A stretch of DNA of 64,000 nucleotides, from contig JAEILZ010000002.1 in the NCBI GenBank assembly GCA_018873225.1, forward strand, positions 3,596,001-3,660,000, read 5' to 3'. Of the stretch, positions 11,412 to 23,300 are shown one piece after another (the stretch's first letter is position 1; each line of letters starts with the position of its first letter). This stretch comes from [Phialemoniopsis] sp. UDSM-2020 (taxonomy: Eukaryota > Ascomycota > Sordariomycetes > Thyridiales > Thyridiaceae). The notes under the pieces are model-generated. The model did no database searches. It had not been told where the DNA came from and saw only the letters and a list, made by a program, of their open reading frames with translations. The position numbers were made by a program, and so were the translations under genes.

Positions 11412-12816
11412 TGCGACGTACGTAGCCGCCGATCAAGAATATATAGAAGATGAATGAGCGGACAACGTAGTCTCAATGTCTTTATAAATGTCTAAAAATT
11501 CAAGCGTAAAATTCAGGGCGCATAGAAAATATTTTATATCTTGGTAGGTCCGGGGTAGATGGGTGAGATGGGACGAAATTCTGGAGAAAGCCGATAGTTC
11601 ATTAAGAACCGGGGGCTGAATTTGCCAGTCACTGGAAGAAAGCGCCGACTTGACTCATTAAAGCGAGATTACCATGCTGAGAAGGACGCGGTTTCCCTCC
11701 TGACGTGCTCTCTAGAACGGTCTTGCCGTGGTGGTGAAACGGTGAGCTGGCCCTAGTATCGGAGCACGCCATCACTTATGGAATGGCGTCGAGGATCAAG
11801 CAATATGGCGTCTTTGGGCGACATCCTGCAACGGGAGCACAGAATATCAAAAATACACATAAGAATCTCTGTCTTACTGGGATCAGTCACGAATGACTAC
11901 TTGACGTATCTAGTTGACCGCTCATTGCAGTCCATGTGGTTGGTTCCTTGCATAAGGGTCCGGCACTATGATGAGAAGTAGTCTATGCAGGAGCGGAGAT
12001 CCCCGGATTGTCGAAAAGTGGATTGTAAGACTGTGGATAGCTTCTAGCTCGCATCCTGTACTCAGTATCCCGAGGAGTGTTATATTAGTGCCTCATGTGT
12101 GATGCTTCGGATTCCACTTTCGCCCTCAAGCATTGCAATTCTCGATGCTGTCGTGATCTTCGTGTTTGGAGAAGGCTCAGCACTCCAACCCGGCTGTGTC
12201 TTATCATCAAGCTGATTAACTCACAGCATAGACGTTGCATATAAGAATACTCAACTCTCAAATACATTGAGGCTCAAACGAGATGATCACCGGGGTCTGT
12301 TCTGTGAGTGCGTGGTGCAACCAATCAGTTCCCGCAGCAAAAGACAGCCACGCAGTTATCCTTGCAGCATTGATCCAATCGACATGGTTGCCGACACACC
12401 ACCTTGGCCTAAAATGAACTCCTGAAATGCACTTTGTCATATTTCAACATTGACAGAACTCCGAGTATACAGATCTCTTTGTGCAAATGGTGAGGCTTCC
12501 TGTTCGACTTGTTTCGTGGTTTGCGATCCATGCTTCGTCATACTGATGCAAGGCAACATGATGGTGATAACCGAGCTCTTCTATGCACGTTTATATTGCC
12601 AGCAATGCTGGTTGCGAAAAGCTTTTGTAACATATACATGGTAATCATAGTACTTCTTCGCAGATCCAATCTACAGCCCAGGGTAATGCAGGTATATCGA
12701 GAAAGCCTCAACTCCAGATCCGGTACGCCGGCCAATGCTAATGCTATAAAACAGAACAGGGTGTGATAAAAGATGTGAAACGAGTGAATAGCCATGGCAG
12801 TCCACTTCTCTCGGGT
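11412..12816. other. Intergenic, no gene seen
   Basis: This 1.4-kb, AT-richer stretch holds the promoter of the UPF0643 gene on its left side and the 3' flank of the methyltransferase gene on its right. Open frames are short and lack motifs or neighbouring splice support. Confidence 0.45.
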
Positions 12817-14191
12817 CTATAGAGGCTTCTGTCCATTGACAACGCACCTAAATCCGACAGGTTAGCATGACGATTCGCCTGAGCACAAAGCAGTCGAAGA
12901 CTTACATCTCAACGTATGCATGGATATTGGCGTCGTTGAGGTTATTCCTCACGCCCATCAGGTACATCTGCGCCTGCTCATACGACCACTGCGACACAAA
13001 GGTCAGTACACTCTTTCCTGCCTCGAAAAACGTCCTGGAAAAAGGAACAACTCACCCCAAGGATAGTCGTCAGCCCCCGCAGCGCAAACCCTTCCAAGCC
13101 CTGCAGCAGGAACGCCCTGTTCCACGCGCCCCACTGCTTGAGTTCCGTGTGCTTGGGCCACATGCCGATGGGCACCTTCACCCTCGTCTCCTGCACCGAC
13201 ACGAACCCGGCGTCCTCGACCGCCCGCCGCGCCCCCTCGCACGCGTCGCTCGCCTTGCCGATCTTGTGGCACACGCGGCTGATCAGGTCCCCCCACTGCG
13301 CGAGCGGGCTGTCGGGCGGCAGGCTGCCGTCGTCGCAGCGGACGTGCGCCGACAGCTCGACGTGCTCGAACCAGCCGCCCGGGCGAAGGTGGCGCAGGAC
13401 GCGGCGGTCAAAGTCGGCCCAGTCGGGCACGCAGCCGACGAGGGCGCGCGCGTGGATGAGGTCGAAGGCGTCCTCCGGGTAGGTCCAGTCGCGGTTGATG
13501 TCGTCGATCTCGAAGCGGCAGTTGGGCGGGATGTACGAGGGCTGGATGGGCGAGATGTCGACGCCGATGACCTCGGCCGAGGGGTGCTGGTCGGCCAGGT
13601 CTATGACCCAGATGCCGGTGCCGCAGCCCAGGTCGAGGATCTTTTGCGGGTTCTCGGGTAGTGGTGCGAGGTATAACTTGTCGTTCATGATGATGCGGTA
13701 CATCTCATGTCTTGATACAAAAGCGTCAGCTCCTTCTTCATTGGCACTTAGTCAATGAAAAGGCCCAAATAGCTTACACTAGGTCCTCGGCTTCTTGCTG
13801 TTTGGCATCGTTGGGGAGACTGGGAAGGATAGGTCAGTGGCCGTGAATCCTTCGACGGGGTGAGCTCTTCCAACATACCAGTACAGTCCGGCTCCGAAGG
13901 CATGATATCGCCTGCCGTGCTCCCACTTGTAGTGCATTATAGATGACTTTAGAGACGTCGTATCCGTCGGCGCCATGCTGGGATCAGGGTTAGTACGGGG
14001 TCGCCAGAGGTCGGTATGCTGGAATGTGGACATACGAAAGCGCATATGCGGAGTCCCAATCCGTCCCATCCTGGCTGGAGGTCAGCATACGTCGCATCCA
14101 AGATGCTCTGGGGCCATCAGTGCCATACCACTTCAATATGCCTCTCCGCAGGCTCGACCGCAATCGGTCCCATCACCCGTTGCGTCGACAT
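12817..14191 (-). CDS. LaeA-like SAM-dependent methyltransferase
   Basis: Predicted class I methyltransferase of the LaeA/TAM family, often tied to secondary metabolism or chromatin control; the methyl acceptor is unknown. Seven exons on the minus strand: 14191-14129, 14070-14036, 13977-13879, 13819-13778, 13710-13056, 12988-12906 and 12847-12817, total 335 residues. All phases agree. The N-terminus carries the family's acidic stretch ending DGTDWDSAYA, then SSIMHYKWEHGRRYHAF and LPND. Motif I is LDLGCGTGIWVIDLAD at about residues 105-120, followed by EVIGVDISPIQP and the family-typical DLIHARALVGCVPDW. The end is WSYEQAQMYLMGV with final NGQKPL, matching family C-termini. The true start exon was found only by splicing back from DSAYA to MSTQRVMGPIAVE. 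Members occur in many copies in Sordariomycetes, so this need not be the global regulator LaeA itself. Confidence 0.9.
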
Positions 14192-16503
14192 CCTTCTTGT
14201 GTGTGTGTGGGTGGAGAGCTGCTGCGCTTCACAGCGTATAATCGACGTAGCTATATCCTTTGCCAGTCCGCGATGTGAATCCTGCCGTTTGAAGGAATCG
14301 TATAGATTATATCACCGTTTTCGAGTGCGAAGAGGGGGCGAGGTATGTGGGATCACGAATGCCAAGCACGAGCTCGGGATGGCGGGCGTTAGGGTTGGTT
14401 ATGAATAGGCGCAAAGAATGGAAGAACATGTCAAGGTCTCAGAGTCGAGCGGGACGCCAGGAAGGACGAACAAAAGTCAAAAAGCTATGGTCGAGCGTCG
14501 AATAACCGCGAGAGCGAGTCAGCGACAGCCGTGATGCGCCACCAGATGTCGAGCTGTCGATGTCGGACCCCACAAGAAGCGAGACAAGGCCCCATTCCTC
14601 GCAGGATATAAGAATCATGTGTCTAGCCACCAAAGTAGAAGCCCCAAGAATCAGAAAAGAATAGACCCTGCGGTCTCTGTCCTTTTTTTTTAAAAAAAAA
14701 AAGGGTGGACGTGGACGCCAGAGGGCGGATGACCTTCCATCGAACGTGGGGCTTCTCCAAAGTCAATCAAACATATGCGACTCCCGATCGCAAGCAGGGT
14801 CAGGGGGTTGAGGTTGGGCAGTCGTCGAGTCCCCTCTCTCGCTCTGTGCTGCAATCGGGGAACGGGCCGCGGGCAGTGGATGTGTGGATGGACTCCAGGA
14901 CCAGGCCATCACATGGCAGTCCGGCATTGTTATTGGCAAGCATCGAGAATGATATCCAGTCGAGATTGCCGTGCTTGCCAGCGGTGAACAGGGGACCATT
15001 CACGATGTTTCTCCACCGGGGGCCACTGAGCATCGCCGTTCGTGATCGTTTTGGACATGTTTGACAGGTCTGGAGCCCGACAGGAAAGTTGCCTCTTTGG
15101 GAAATGAGCCGGTTGAGGCTAAGGGCGAGATGGTGGTGAGGTGCATCCACGAAGGTGAAGTGACAGGACCCTAAAATGCCGCGCCCCGGCCGAGTCAGCT
15201 CTTGGTGTGCACGACGCTTGACACGCTTGTCGCGCTCTAGTCAGTCAGTCCCCTTTGCTAGACAGGACCGCCACCAGGCATGGGCGTGTGTCAGCATCCC
15301 TGCTGCATAACCTTAACAGAGGCTGTTAACTAGGTAGATAAACATTGAGTCGAGATGTTTCGAGGGGATGGAGGGACGACTCGGCCAAATCAGCGACAAG
15401 GCATGCATCATCTCCTTTCATCGTCATCAGCTGGGCAGCGGAACCCGGACCCCAGACGGCGGAAGCCAGGGGTAATGCCGAAGGGACCATCCCCAACCCA
15501 GGTAATTCTGAACGCCAAGATTGCAGCCCTACCTTTTGGCGAGAAAATGATCTGCCTTCTCATCATTCTGATTTCTTGATCTGGGATGAGCCAATGCCCG
15601 GCACCCCTGCCCGCCCCAAAGAGGCTAAGCCATGTCGGGGAAAAGTCCACGTCCTTTTGGCGACAGGTCAGTGTCACATTGTCAAAAAAGTACGAGAATC
15701 AATCATATCACACTCCACTCCATGCGCTCCTTCACCTTATCAAGCTGCAAGCTTGTCCAGATGAAGAGGGAGATGCAGACTCTGTGAGAGCTGCTTGCTG
15801 CTGGCCGGCCGGGGGAACGAAGTTTTTGGTGGGCTTGGCCTAGCGCAGCGTCTCGGCCCATGGCACGAACTCTAGATTAGCGATCGGCGGTCTTTGATCT
15901 GCGACAATGCCGCCTGATGTGCAGTCGTTGAACTCGCTGCCTTGAGGGCTTGTGGAGTGTGCAGTTGCCAATCTGCCCGCGGGGAAAGCGCTAAAAGACG
16001 AGATTCTGGTGGGTGACAGTTGGAGCTGCAGGGCTCGTTGCCAGCTGTCAAACACGCCGCAATGCACCAGAATCGGCAGGCCAATGCCGTATTTCGTAAA
16101 ACTATGGTGGCATCATTGATGGTGGGTTGCACACCCGCACAGCCATCAATCACAGCCATCCATTCATCAATGGATCAGTGTTGGTGGCCCAGGGCTGGGG
16201 ACCAGTGACGTTCGAGTCCGAAGCCGTGTAAGCCGTAAGATTTCTGTGCCTCACTCGACAACGTCATCAAAGCGATGAGCCGCCTTTCCAACAACCTTGT
16301 CCAACATGGCTTGTTGGTGCAACAGATCAATTGATCTTATTCCATCATGCATCTCTCCCTGGTCAATTGGAAACGTATAACAATGTAAACGCCCTCTGCT
16401 GTGATCATTGTTTGGAACCCTTCACTTGCCTCATCGATATAGAGCTTCACTTTCGACTCCAAACTCGACACACTCAGCACAACCACAAGAAATCTTGCCG
16501 ACC
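14192..16503. other. Intergenic, no gene seen
   Basis: This 2.3-kb gap separates the methyltransferase start from the tubby-like gene. Open frames of 90-140 codons exist (for example about 15345-15764 and 14705-15064), but their translations show no family motif, no splice context and no consistent codon bias. The last few hundred bases should be the promoter of the following gene. Confidence 0.45.
14683..14702 (+). repeat. Back-to-back T9/A11 homopolymer palindrome
   Basis: Nine T followed directly by eleven A, flanked by CC and GGG. It is a simple self-complementary tract. It could act as a nucleosome-excluding element, which is only inference. Confidence 0.6.
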
Positions 16504-17172
16504 ATGACATCAACAATGACCACAACCACCCTTCAAAAGAACGGGCCGTACAGCCTCAACACCGGGCCCCAGACCCCGCGACAGTTCCCGCCCGCCGTCA
16601 ACCTCTACAGCGGCGGCACCTTCAGTCGCACATTCTACCTGGGCCCTCATCAGGACCAGCCCCTCTACGCCGTCTCAACCCACTCGGGCTGGAGCGGCAA
16701 CGCCGACATCGTCCTGCACGCCAGCACCTCGGGCGACAAGAACAGCCCCGTCATGGCCACCTACGAGGCCCACCCGACACGCCGGCGGGCCTCCGTCATC
16801 CTGCCCGGCGGCGACGAGCGCAACGTGAAGTTCACGGGCTTCACGGCGCGCGGGCGCGCCTTCGAGATCGAGACGACCGCCAGCGGCGGCAAGCCCGAGC
16901 AGTTCGAGTGGTCGACGGGCGGGGCGCACGGCATGGGCGGCATGCAGGGCAAGCACCTCGTGCGCTGCCGCACGGGCGAGACGGTAGCCACGAGCGCCAA
17001 GTCCGTCATGTCCGGGCACAAGCAGTACATGTTCCAGTTCGTCGGCAGCGGCGCCTCGGGCGAGCTCGGCGAGCGCTTCGCCGTCATGGCCGTCATCACG
17101 GCGCTCGGCATGTGGGACCAGGCCCGCAAGAGGGGCCGCGCGGGTGCGGCCGCTGGCGGCGCTGGAGCTTGA
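16504..17172 (+). CDS. Possible tubby C-terminal-like (LURP-one) domain protein
   Basis: Single-exon protein of 222 residues from MTSTMTTTTLQ. The in-frame ATG at 16408 would add 32 residues but lies in AT-richer sequence that reads like a leader, so I chose 16504. Strong GC-rich codon use begins just after 16504. The sequence suggests a beta-rich fold: repeated short strands such as TFSRTFYLGPHQDQPLYAV, RASVILPG, KFTGFTARGRAFEIETTA and HKQYMFQFVGSG, then a C-terminal hydrophobic helix ERFAVMAVITALGMWDQARKR. This layout is like fungal members of the tubby C-terminal/LURP-one superfamily, a proposed lipid-binding or scaffold fold. The assignment is by pattern only. No signal peptide is visible, and a Gly/Ala-rich tail ends the protein. 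Confidence 0.62.
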   Translation: MTSTMTTTTLQKNGPYSLNTGPQTPRQFPPAVNLYSGGTFSRTFYLGPHQDQPLYAVSTHSGWSGNADIVLHASTSGDKNSPVMATYEAHPTRRRASVILPGGDERNVKFTGFTARGRAFEIETTASGGKPEQFEWSTGGAHGMGGMQGKHLVRCRTGETVATSAKSVMSGHKQYMFQFVGSGASGELGERFAVMAVITALGMWDQARKRGRAGAAAGGAGA

Positions 17173-17507
17173 AGCCAGCGTTTCTAGTGTAAGAAGCTTG
17201 CGAAAGAAGCAGACTTGTCCTCCTACACGATGGGAGTATTGAGTGGGCTTAAAAGTATGGCTCGTGGCCGACCGAGAAGACGGACAGTTCTCGATACGCT
17301 AGGTGAATGACGTCATTGTCGCCGTTCGCAGTGTATCACGAACCGAGCTAGGAATGACCATGTACGATTTTACGTTCGGTATATAGGAGGGCGTTTGAGA
17401 TGGATTTGTATTCGGAATACCCAGCTAGTGTATTATTATGTACGCTCGCAATTGCATTTGGCAACAATTAACATGTCTATTGAATGACCGTTGGCCCTCT
17501 CGCGAAG
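17173..17507. other. Convergent 3' flanks
   Basis: These 335 bases lie between two convergent stop codons. No gene or clear hairpin was seen. Confidence 0.45.
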
Positions 17508-19723
17508 CTACTGCACCACGTAGTAATCCGTCGCCCAGCCATCTTTCACCGACTTGGAGTGCAGCACGATCCGGAACGGCGTCTCGCCCTCATTCTTGAC
17601 CACCACGTCCGTGCCCTCGCCGCTGCCGTCCCTGTACTCGAGCAGGCCCTGGCTCCGGCTCAGCGCAAAGTCCCACACGCGCTGCTCGTCCTCGTCCATG
17701 GCGTCCTCCTCCTTGATCCGCGCCGCCACGATGTCCCAGTCCTCGCCGCCGCCGCGCCGCCGCCGCGCCGTCTCCCCCTCGAGGAACTTGAGCAGGCGCC
17801 GCGTCTGGCTCACGTTCCAGATGCCCTCGCGCGGGCCCCACGCCTCGTACCCGGCCAGCCACCCTTCGATCCACGCGCGCAGGCGCGAGTCCTCGGTCCA
17901 CCGGTACGCGCCCACGACGGCCGGCATCATGCCGTGCCCGAACGCGTCGGCCTGCGCGCAGATCGCGGGCGACAGGCCCGCCGCGATGCGGCAGATGTGT
18001 CTGGCGGTGGCCTCGCTGTCCGGCGGGCACACGCGGCCCCGGCCTTCGGCGTAGCGCGTGCGCGTGCGCATGCGCGCGCAGAGAAAGTGCGCGTAGTTGA
18101 CGGCCGCCGTGTAGGGGTCCGCCGAGCCGGGGAAGGTCAGCGGCGTGATGAGCACGCCGCCCGCGGGCAGTGGAGCGCTCGTGGCGCCGGCGCCGGCGGG
18201 CGGTTGCAGGAACTTGATGGGCTCCTCGAGCCCCGTGTCGATGGGCAGCTCCGACACGGGCAGGCGCCGCTGCCACGCGTTGAGCTGCTTCTCGAGCTTC
18301 TCCATTTTGTGCGTCCATTTCTGCGCGAGCCCGGGGCTGTACCGGAACTTGAGCTCGAGCTTGCTGACGTTCTGGATCAGCGCGAGCAGGCGGTCGCGCG
18401 GCGACTCGGAGCGCTCGATCATGTCCGCCAGGTCGCTCGCGACGCCCGGGTTCATCGTGCTCATGCCCGTCACCGTGTGCTCGTCGTTGGACTGCATGTT
18501 GACGAGCAGCGCCATGCGCGCGAAGGCCTGGGCCAGCTGGCGGCCCTTCGGCGTGCCCATGATGCGGTTGTGCCAGGCACTCAGGATGCGGCCCGCGGAG
18601 CGCAGGTGCGCGCGCCAGGCCGAGAGGGACCCCCACCGCAGGTCAAAGTTGGCGAGGAGCAGGCGCGTCAGGAACCAGGCGAGCAGCTCGTCGTTGCTGA
18701 CGTCGCGGAACGACTCGGCCGTGTTGTTGGGGAAGATGCTGTGCAGCGTGCGCAGCGCCGTCGCGTAGTGCCGCAGGGCGTGGCCCTTGGCCGCCGACGA
18801 CGATCGCGCGATGGGCAGCGGCGACGAGTCTCTGTCCGGGCAGTTGAGGGCCGAGAGTGCGAGCGCGGCGTTGTACAGGTGCGGCGCCGAGATGTAGTCG
18901 TCGCCGATCAGCTCGCGGAGAGGCAGGATGGTGGCAAGACCGCGCACCCTGTCCTCCAAGAGTCCCTGGAAGTATTCCGTGTCTCTTGGGGACTGGTAGC
19001 CCTGAAATGCTGCGGTCGAGTATGATGATATAGGTGAGGATATGGCTGGGAACAGGACGGGATCTGCGCTGAGGAAGTCTAGACCGATAAACCTGTCGAG
19101 GTGCGAATTCGCCGCGGTGACGGGCATCGTCGTAGTTGTGTGTTGCATCGGAGCAGTAATCTGGAGCGAGTCGCTAACTGCCTGGGGTTGTGTCTGACTC
19201 CAGTCTTGCCACGCCCAGTCTGCCCGACCCGACTGGGGGAGCTCTGCTTCAGTCGGCTCGTTGTGACTAGGTGTATCGGTTCCGTTTTGTGGTGATTCGA
19301 GGAAGGACAAGTCGAGGCCGTCGAGGAGGTTGCCCGCGGGCGGTGGCTGTTCTTGTTCCGTCGATGCTGGGTCTTTGGCTGTGCTCTGTGTTCTCCTCCT
19401 CTTCCTCGTCGGCACCTTGCCCTGTGACTTTTGCGCTACGGAGAAGGTCTGGTCGCGGAATGCGAACTTGATGCCGTAGCCTTCGCATTTGAGGTCCAGC
19501 CTCTGGCACTGGACGGGGGACGAAGCGGTCAGCGACATGGGCCAAGGCCTGGGTCCTGCACAACAAATCTACTCACGTTGGAACACTCGGGCTGGGCCTT
19601 GTCACACCGGAGATGGCGTCTCCGGCAGGTGAAGCAGCCTGTCCGATCACGCGAGACGACATTTCGGCGGCGTGGCGGCTGCTGCGGACCACCATCCGAG
19701 TCGGACTGTGTACCCTGAGGCAT
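17508..19723 (-). CDS. Zn2Cys6 transcription factor with fungal-specific domain
   Basis: Predicted 715-residue nuclear regulator. Exons 19723-19577 and 19508-17508 are joined over a 68-base intron that falls inside the zinc cluster, between cysteines 4 and 5. The cluster cysteines are residues 30, 33, 40, 47, 50 and 57 (DRTGCFTCRRRHLRC onward), followed by the typical CEGYGIKFAFRD. A basic KRRR patch follows. From about residue 220 the protein resembles the Fungal_trans_2 regulatory domain, with RHYATALRTLHSIF, LLAWFLTRLLLANFDLRWG and AWRAHLRSAGRIL. The gene lies 650 bases from the 3' end of the ABCC exporter and could control it or the neighbouring cluster; this is inference from position. 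The third position is very GC-rich, which creates a long false reading frame on the opposite strand. Confidence 0.92.
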
Positions 19724-20370
19724 ATTGTGTAGTGCGGCCGGCGGCAGTATCGTGGCTTCGTAGCGGATCGATGAGACCCTCTCGTGCTCTCCTCATAGAG
19801 GCAGTCAATGCGAGCAAATGTCTGTTCGTGGTAGGTGGAAACGATGGACCACAAGAGGCGGGAGATTGGGATGGAGAGGGGCGCCCGAAACGGCGAAACC
19901 CCCTTTCGTCTGGATGTGCCGGAGCATTACCCCAGACCTTATCACGCTCCACTGTCCACTGTCAGCATGCGAGTGGAGTTTCAGGGCCTGCCGAGATGCC
20001 TCCATCTCCACTCTTATCGCTGAGGCAGTACAAAATTACTCGCTTGAGTCTAGTCTATTTGATTCGGTGTGGTCGACGATCAAGTGGCGAGGAGTCTAGA
20101 CAAAAGGACCATCGAAATGTGTTGTCGAGCCTGTCAATTTGGAAGTCCTGTACAGTAGGGGAACAGATGAGAAACGAAAGAAGGTTTGGTCTATATGTGC
20201 CGCCTTCAAGGTCATGATGAGATTGGGGCGATTGAATGTTTGGGGTTAACGTTCAACATAACATTATTGGGGTCTGAGTGAAAACAGATGCGACACGAGA
20301 GGAACCAAAGAATCAACATATGCTTTTCGTTCAAATGCAATTTTGTCTATTTTGATGTCTCCTAGAAAGG
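19724..20370. promoter_or_regulatory. Promoter of the 19.7-kb regulator; 3' flank of the ABC gene
   Basis: The 647-base gap holds the promoter of the minus-strand Zn2Cys6 gene on its left and the 3' flank of the ABC transporter on its right. No supported gene was found. Confidence 0.45.
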
Positions 20371-23300
20371 CTAACTACTGCCTACATCGGTACTTGATGT
20401 TTGGTACATGGCCTGCCACAACTTGAAGAACTCGCCTTGTCTAGAGTCGACCAGGTCTTGAGGACTACCACGTTCCACAACCTTGCCGTGGTCCATGACC
20501 AGCACCTCGTCGAAATCAACAACCGTAGCGAGCCGGTGGGCAATGGCAACTAGCGTCTTGTTGGCCAGCTTCTCCCGGAGGAGCTTCTGGATGCGCCGCT
20601 CGCTGGCCTCATCCAGGCTGGCTGTGGCCTCGTCAATGATGACGATGCGCGTGTCCGCCGCCAATGCCCTTGCCACGGCTAGCAGCTGCCTCTCTCCCTG
20701 AGAAAAGTTCGCTCCGTTGGCGGTAATTACCTGGTCCAATGACCACTCTTTCTCGTCCCCGAGCACGTCCGCCAGGATCCGGCGGAGTTTGTTGTCACTC
20801 ACGCGACCGGAAAAGTCAAGGTTAAACCGCAGAGTGCCCTCGAACAAGGTCGGGTTCTGCGGGATGAAGCTCACGCCCTGGCGTAGACGCTCGGCGCCGA
20901 CGGTGTCCACGTCTACGCCATCGATGGCAACGCGGCCATTGAACTTGGTTGCAAGCCGTAGGACGCTGGCAACGAGCGAGCTCTTGCCGCTGCCAGAGCG
21001 ACCGACGATGGCTATGCGCTTGCACGGTTGAGCATCGAGGTCCACGTTTGCGAGCACAGGCTGTCCATCAAGAGACCAGCCCGCTGTCAGATCTTGGACT
21101 TGAAGGTGACCTTGCTGTGGCCAATTGGTGAGATTCTGCTCTGATGCCTCTCTATCAGCCGCTTTCGGCTCCTGGGGAACGGTATGCACATATTCTTCGA
21201 TACGCTGGAAACTGTTCATTTCGACTTCCAGCAGACTGGAGAGGTATACAACGTCTGGACGCATGGTCAGTAAAAGAACGAATGGGAGACGACAGAGACA
21301 GCTGGGGAACTTACATAGTAGTGCAGTGCACAACGTAGTGGAGCTAGTCATACTGAAGCCAATCGTGGCAGGGCTGGCACCGCTCGAGAGCACAGCGAGA
21401 GTGGCCGTAGAGAGGGAGATCAGACCAGCAAAGAAGTCCATGCGGACAGCAAGCCATCTTTGGCTCGCGCTCACGGCTTCCCACCCTCGTAGGTAACGTT
21501 CCAGAGACCGGAGAAACTGTACGTTGAAGGCATGTTCTGCGCGATGAGCTCTGATGACCTCAATGCCTGAGATCGCGTCCGATATGCCCGAAAGGAGTGG
21601 GGAGAAGCTGGCAGCATAGAGTCGCTTTGCAGCGGTGGATCCGTACAGGTAGACCTGTCCGGTGTAGAGCGCGACGGTGAGCACTACAAGTGCGGGTACA
21701 AGGAAAGTAGGGAGCATGGATGATACGGCAGCGAGGCGGAAGCCGATGGATAGGTAGTTTTCCACGACTTGCTTGAGAAGTTCGGTGACGGTGTTGTCGA
21801 GAGAAAACATGTCGGAACTGAATCGATTCAGGATCTGTCCGGCTGGTGTCTTGGTGATCCAGGTGAATGCGGCGGCGAGAACAGCAGTAAGCATCTTCAA
21901 GTGTTCAGTCCGGCTGGCTCTGACAGCACCTCGGAAGAACAGTAAAGATGATGTGGTGATTAGCGACAGTTGGAGTAGGCCCAAGCCTGCGTATGACCCC
22001 AGATAAAATGACGCGGTTGACTTGGTGGGCTGGGAGTGGTTGTCCCATTGTCCAGACCACCTCATCAGCCAGAGCGATGATGCCACGTCCGATGCCTGAG
22101 CAACCAGAATTGTGGCACACAACATGGCAAGGAAGAGCGGTGAACCGAAGAGCCGCAGATACTTGAGCATGTAGAGGCGGCCGATCAAGCCCGTCATGAT
22201 TGCTTCAGAGCCCGAATTGGAGTTGGCTTGAGTCTCCGCAACAGGGTCCGTTTCGGCTTCTTGAAGAGAGGTGATGCTGCCCTCGCTGAGACTGAGCTCT
22301 TCAATGTGTGGTGACGCGATCGTTTTCAGATCTTGGCTCTTGCTAAGTTCAATCTCGCTTGAGACTCGTTTCTGCACACTTTGAACTGTGCCGTCTCCAA
22401 GCTCGATGATAAGATCGGCGTACTTCTTGCATTTCGCATTCTCGGAGACAAGGATAACTGTACGGTCCTTCATCAGAGGACCAAGGATACAGCTGTCTGC
22501 AATCAGCTTGGAAGTCGAGGTATCAAGGGCAGCGAGAACGTCATCCAGAAGGATGGTCTTTGTTTCTGCATAGATGGCCCTTGCCAGAGCAACCCGCGAA
22601 CGCTGGCCTCCAGAAAGCGAGCTGCCAGATTCACCGACATTGGTCATGTCGCCGTCGGCAAGTACTTTGAGGTCGACCTCGAGGCCAGTCACGCGGATGA
22701 CCTCTTGATATCGTTTGAGGGAGAAGGGTGAGTTGAAGAGGATATTTTCGCGGATAGTCCCGCTTTGCAGCCAGGGCGATTGTCCGACGTACGAAAGAAC
22801 TTCAGAAGAGTGTGAACGTATGGAGACCTGTCCCTCGGTGATGGGAAGTTCCGAGATTAAGCCCTTGAGCAAGGTGGACTTGCCGCAACTAATAGAGAGT
22901 TAGTCATGAGGTCAAATGCAAGAACAATATAGGAGTCCCTACCCTGTCTTTCCTGTGATAATGTTCAAACCCCCTCGAACAAGATCGAAGTGAACTTTGG
23001 TAAGCACTGGCTTCACACCTTCTGCGTTGCTCACGCTAATGGTAGCTTGTCGAGCTCCCATAAAGTTTCCTTGCTGGATTTGAAAGGGAGCTTCCGATGG
23101 GATGTTCACGAGAAGTGTATCCGGATCCTCGTCTAGAAAAGCGACTACCCTGGACAACGAGACCTTGGATTGCGAATAGGTGCTCACTCCAATAACCGCC
23201 AGGGAGAGCATCTGCTTCAGCGTATTGAAAATGGCCACGACAGTGAAGACAACAGCAGGTGTCAGGGGCTTGCCAGCCCCGAGCGTGTATATACCTAGTG

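Noticed and set aside
12867..13661. 264-codon + strand frame opposite the methyltransferase
   Set aside because: Shadow frame with Arg/Asp/Val repeats; the minus strand holds the SAM-binding motif and seven consistent exons.
14705..15764. Open frames of 119-139 codons in the gap before the tubby-like gene
   Set aside because: Translations look random and overlap frames on the other strand; no family resemblance.
17484..19025. 513-codon + strand frame opposite the Zn2Cys6 gene
   Set aside because: Arg/Ala/Val/Gln-rich shadow of high GC at third positions; the minus strand has a zinc cluster and fungal regulatory domain.
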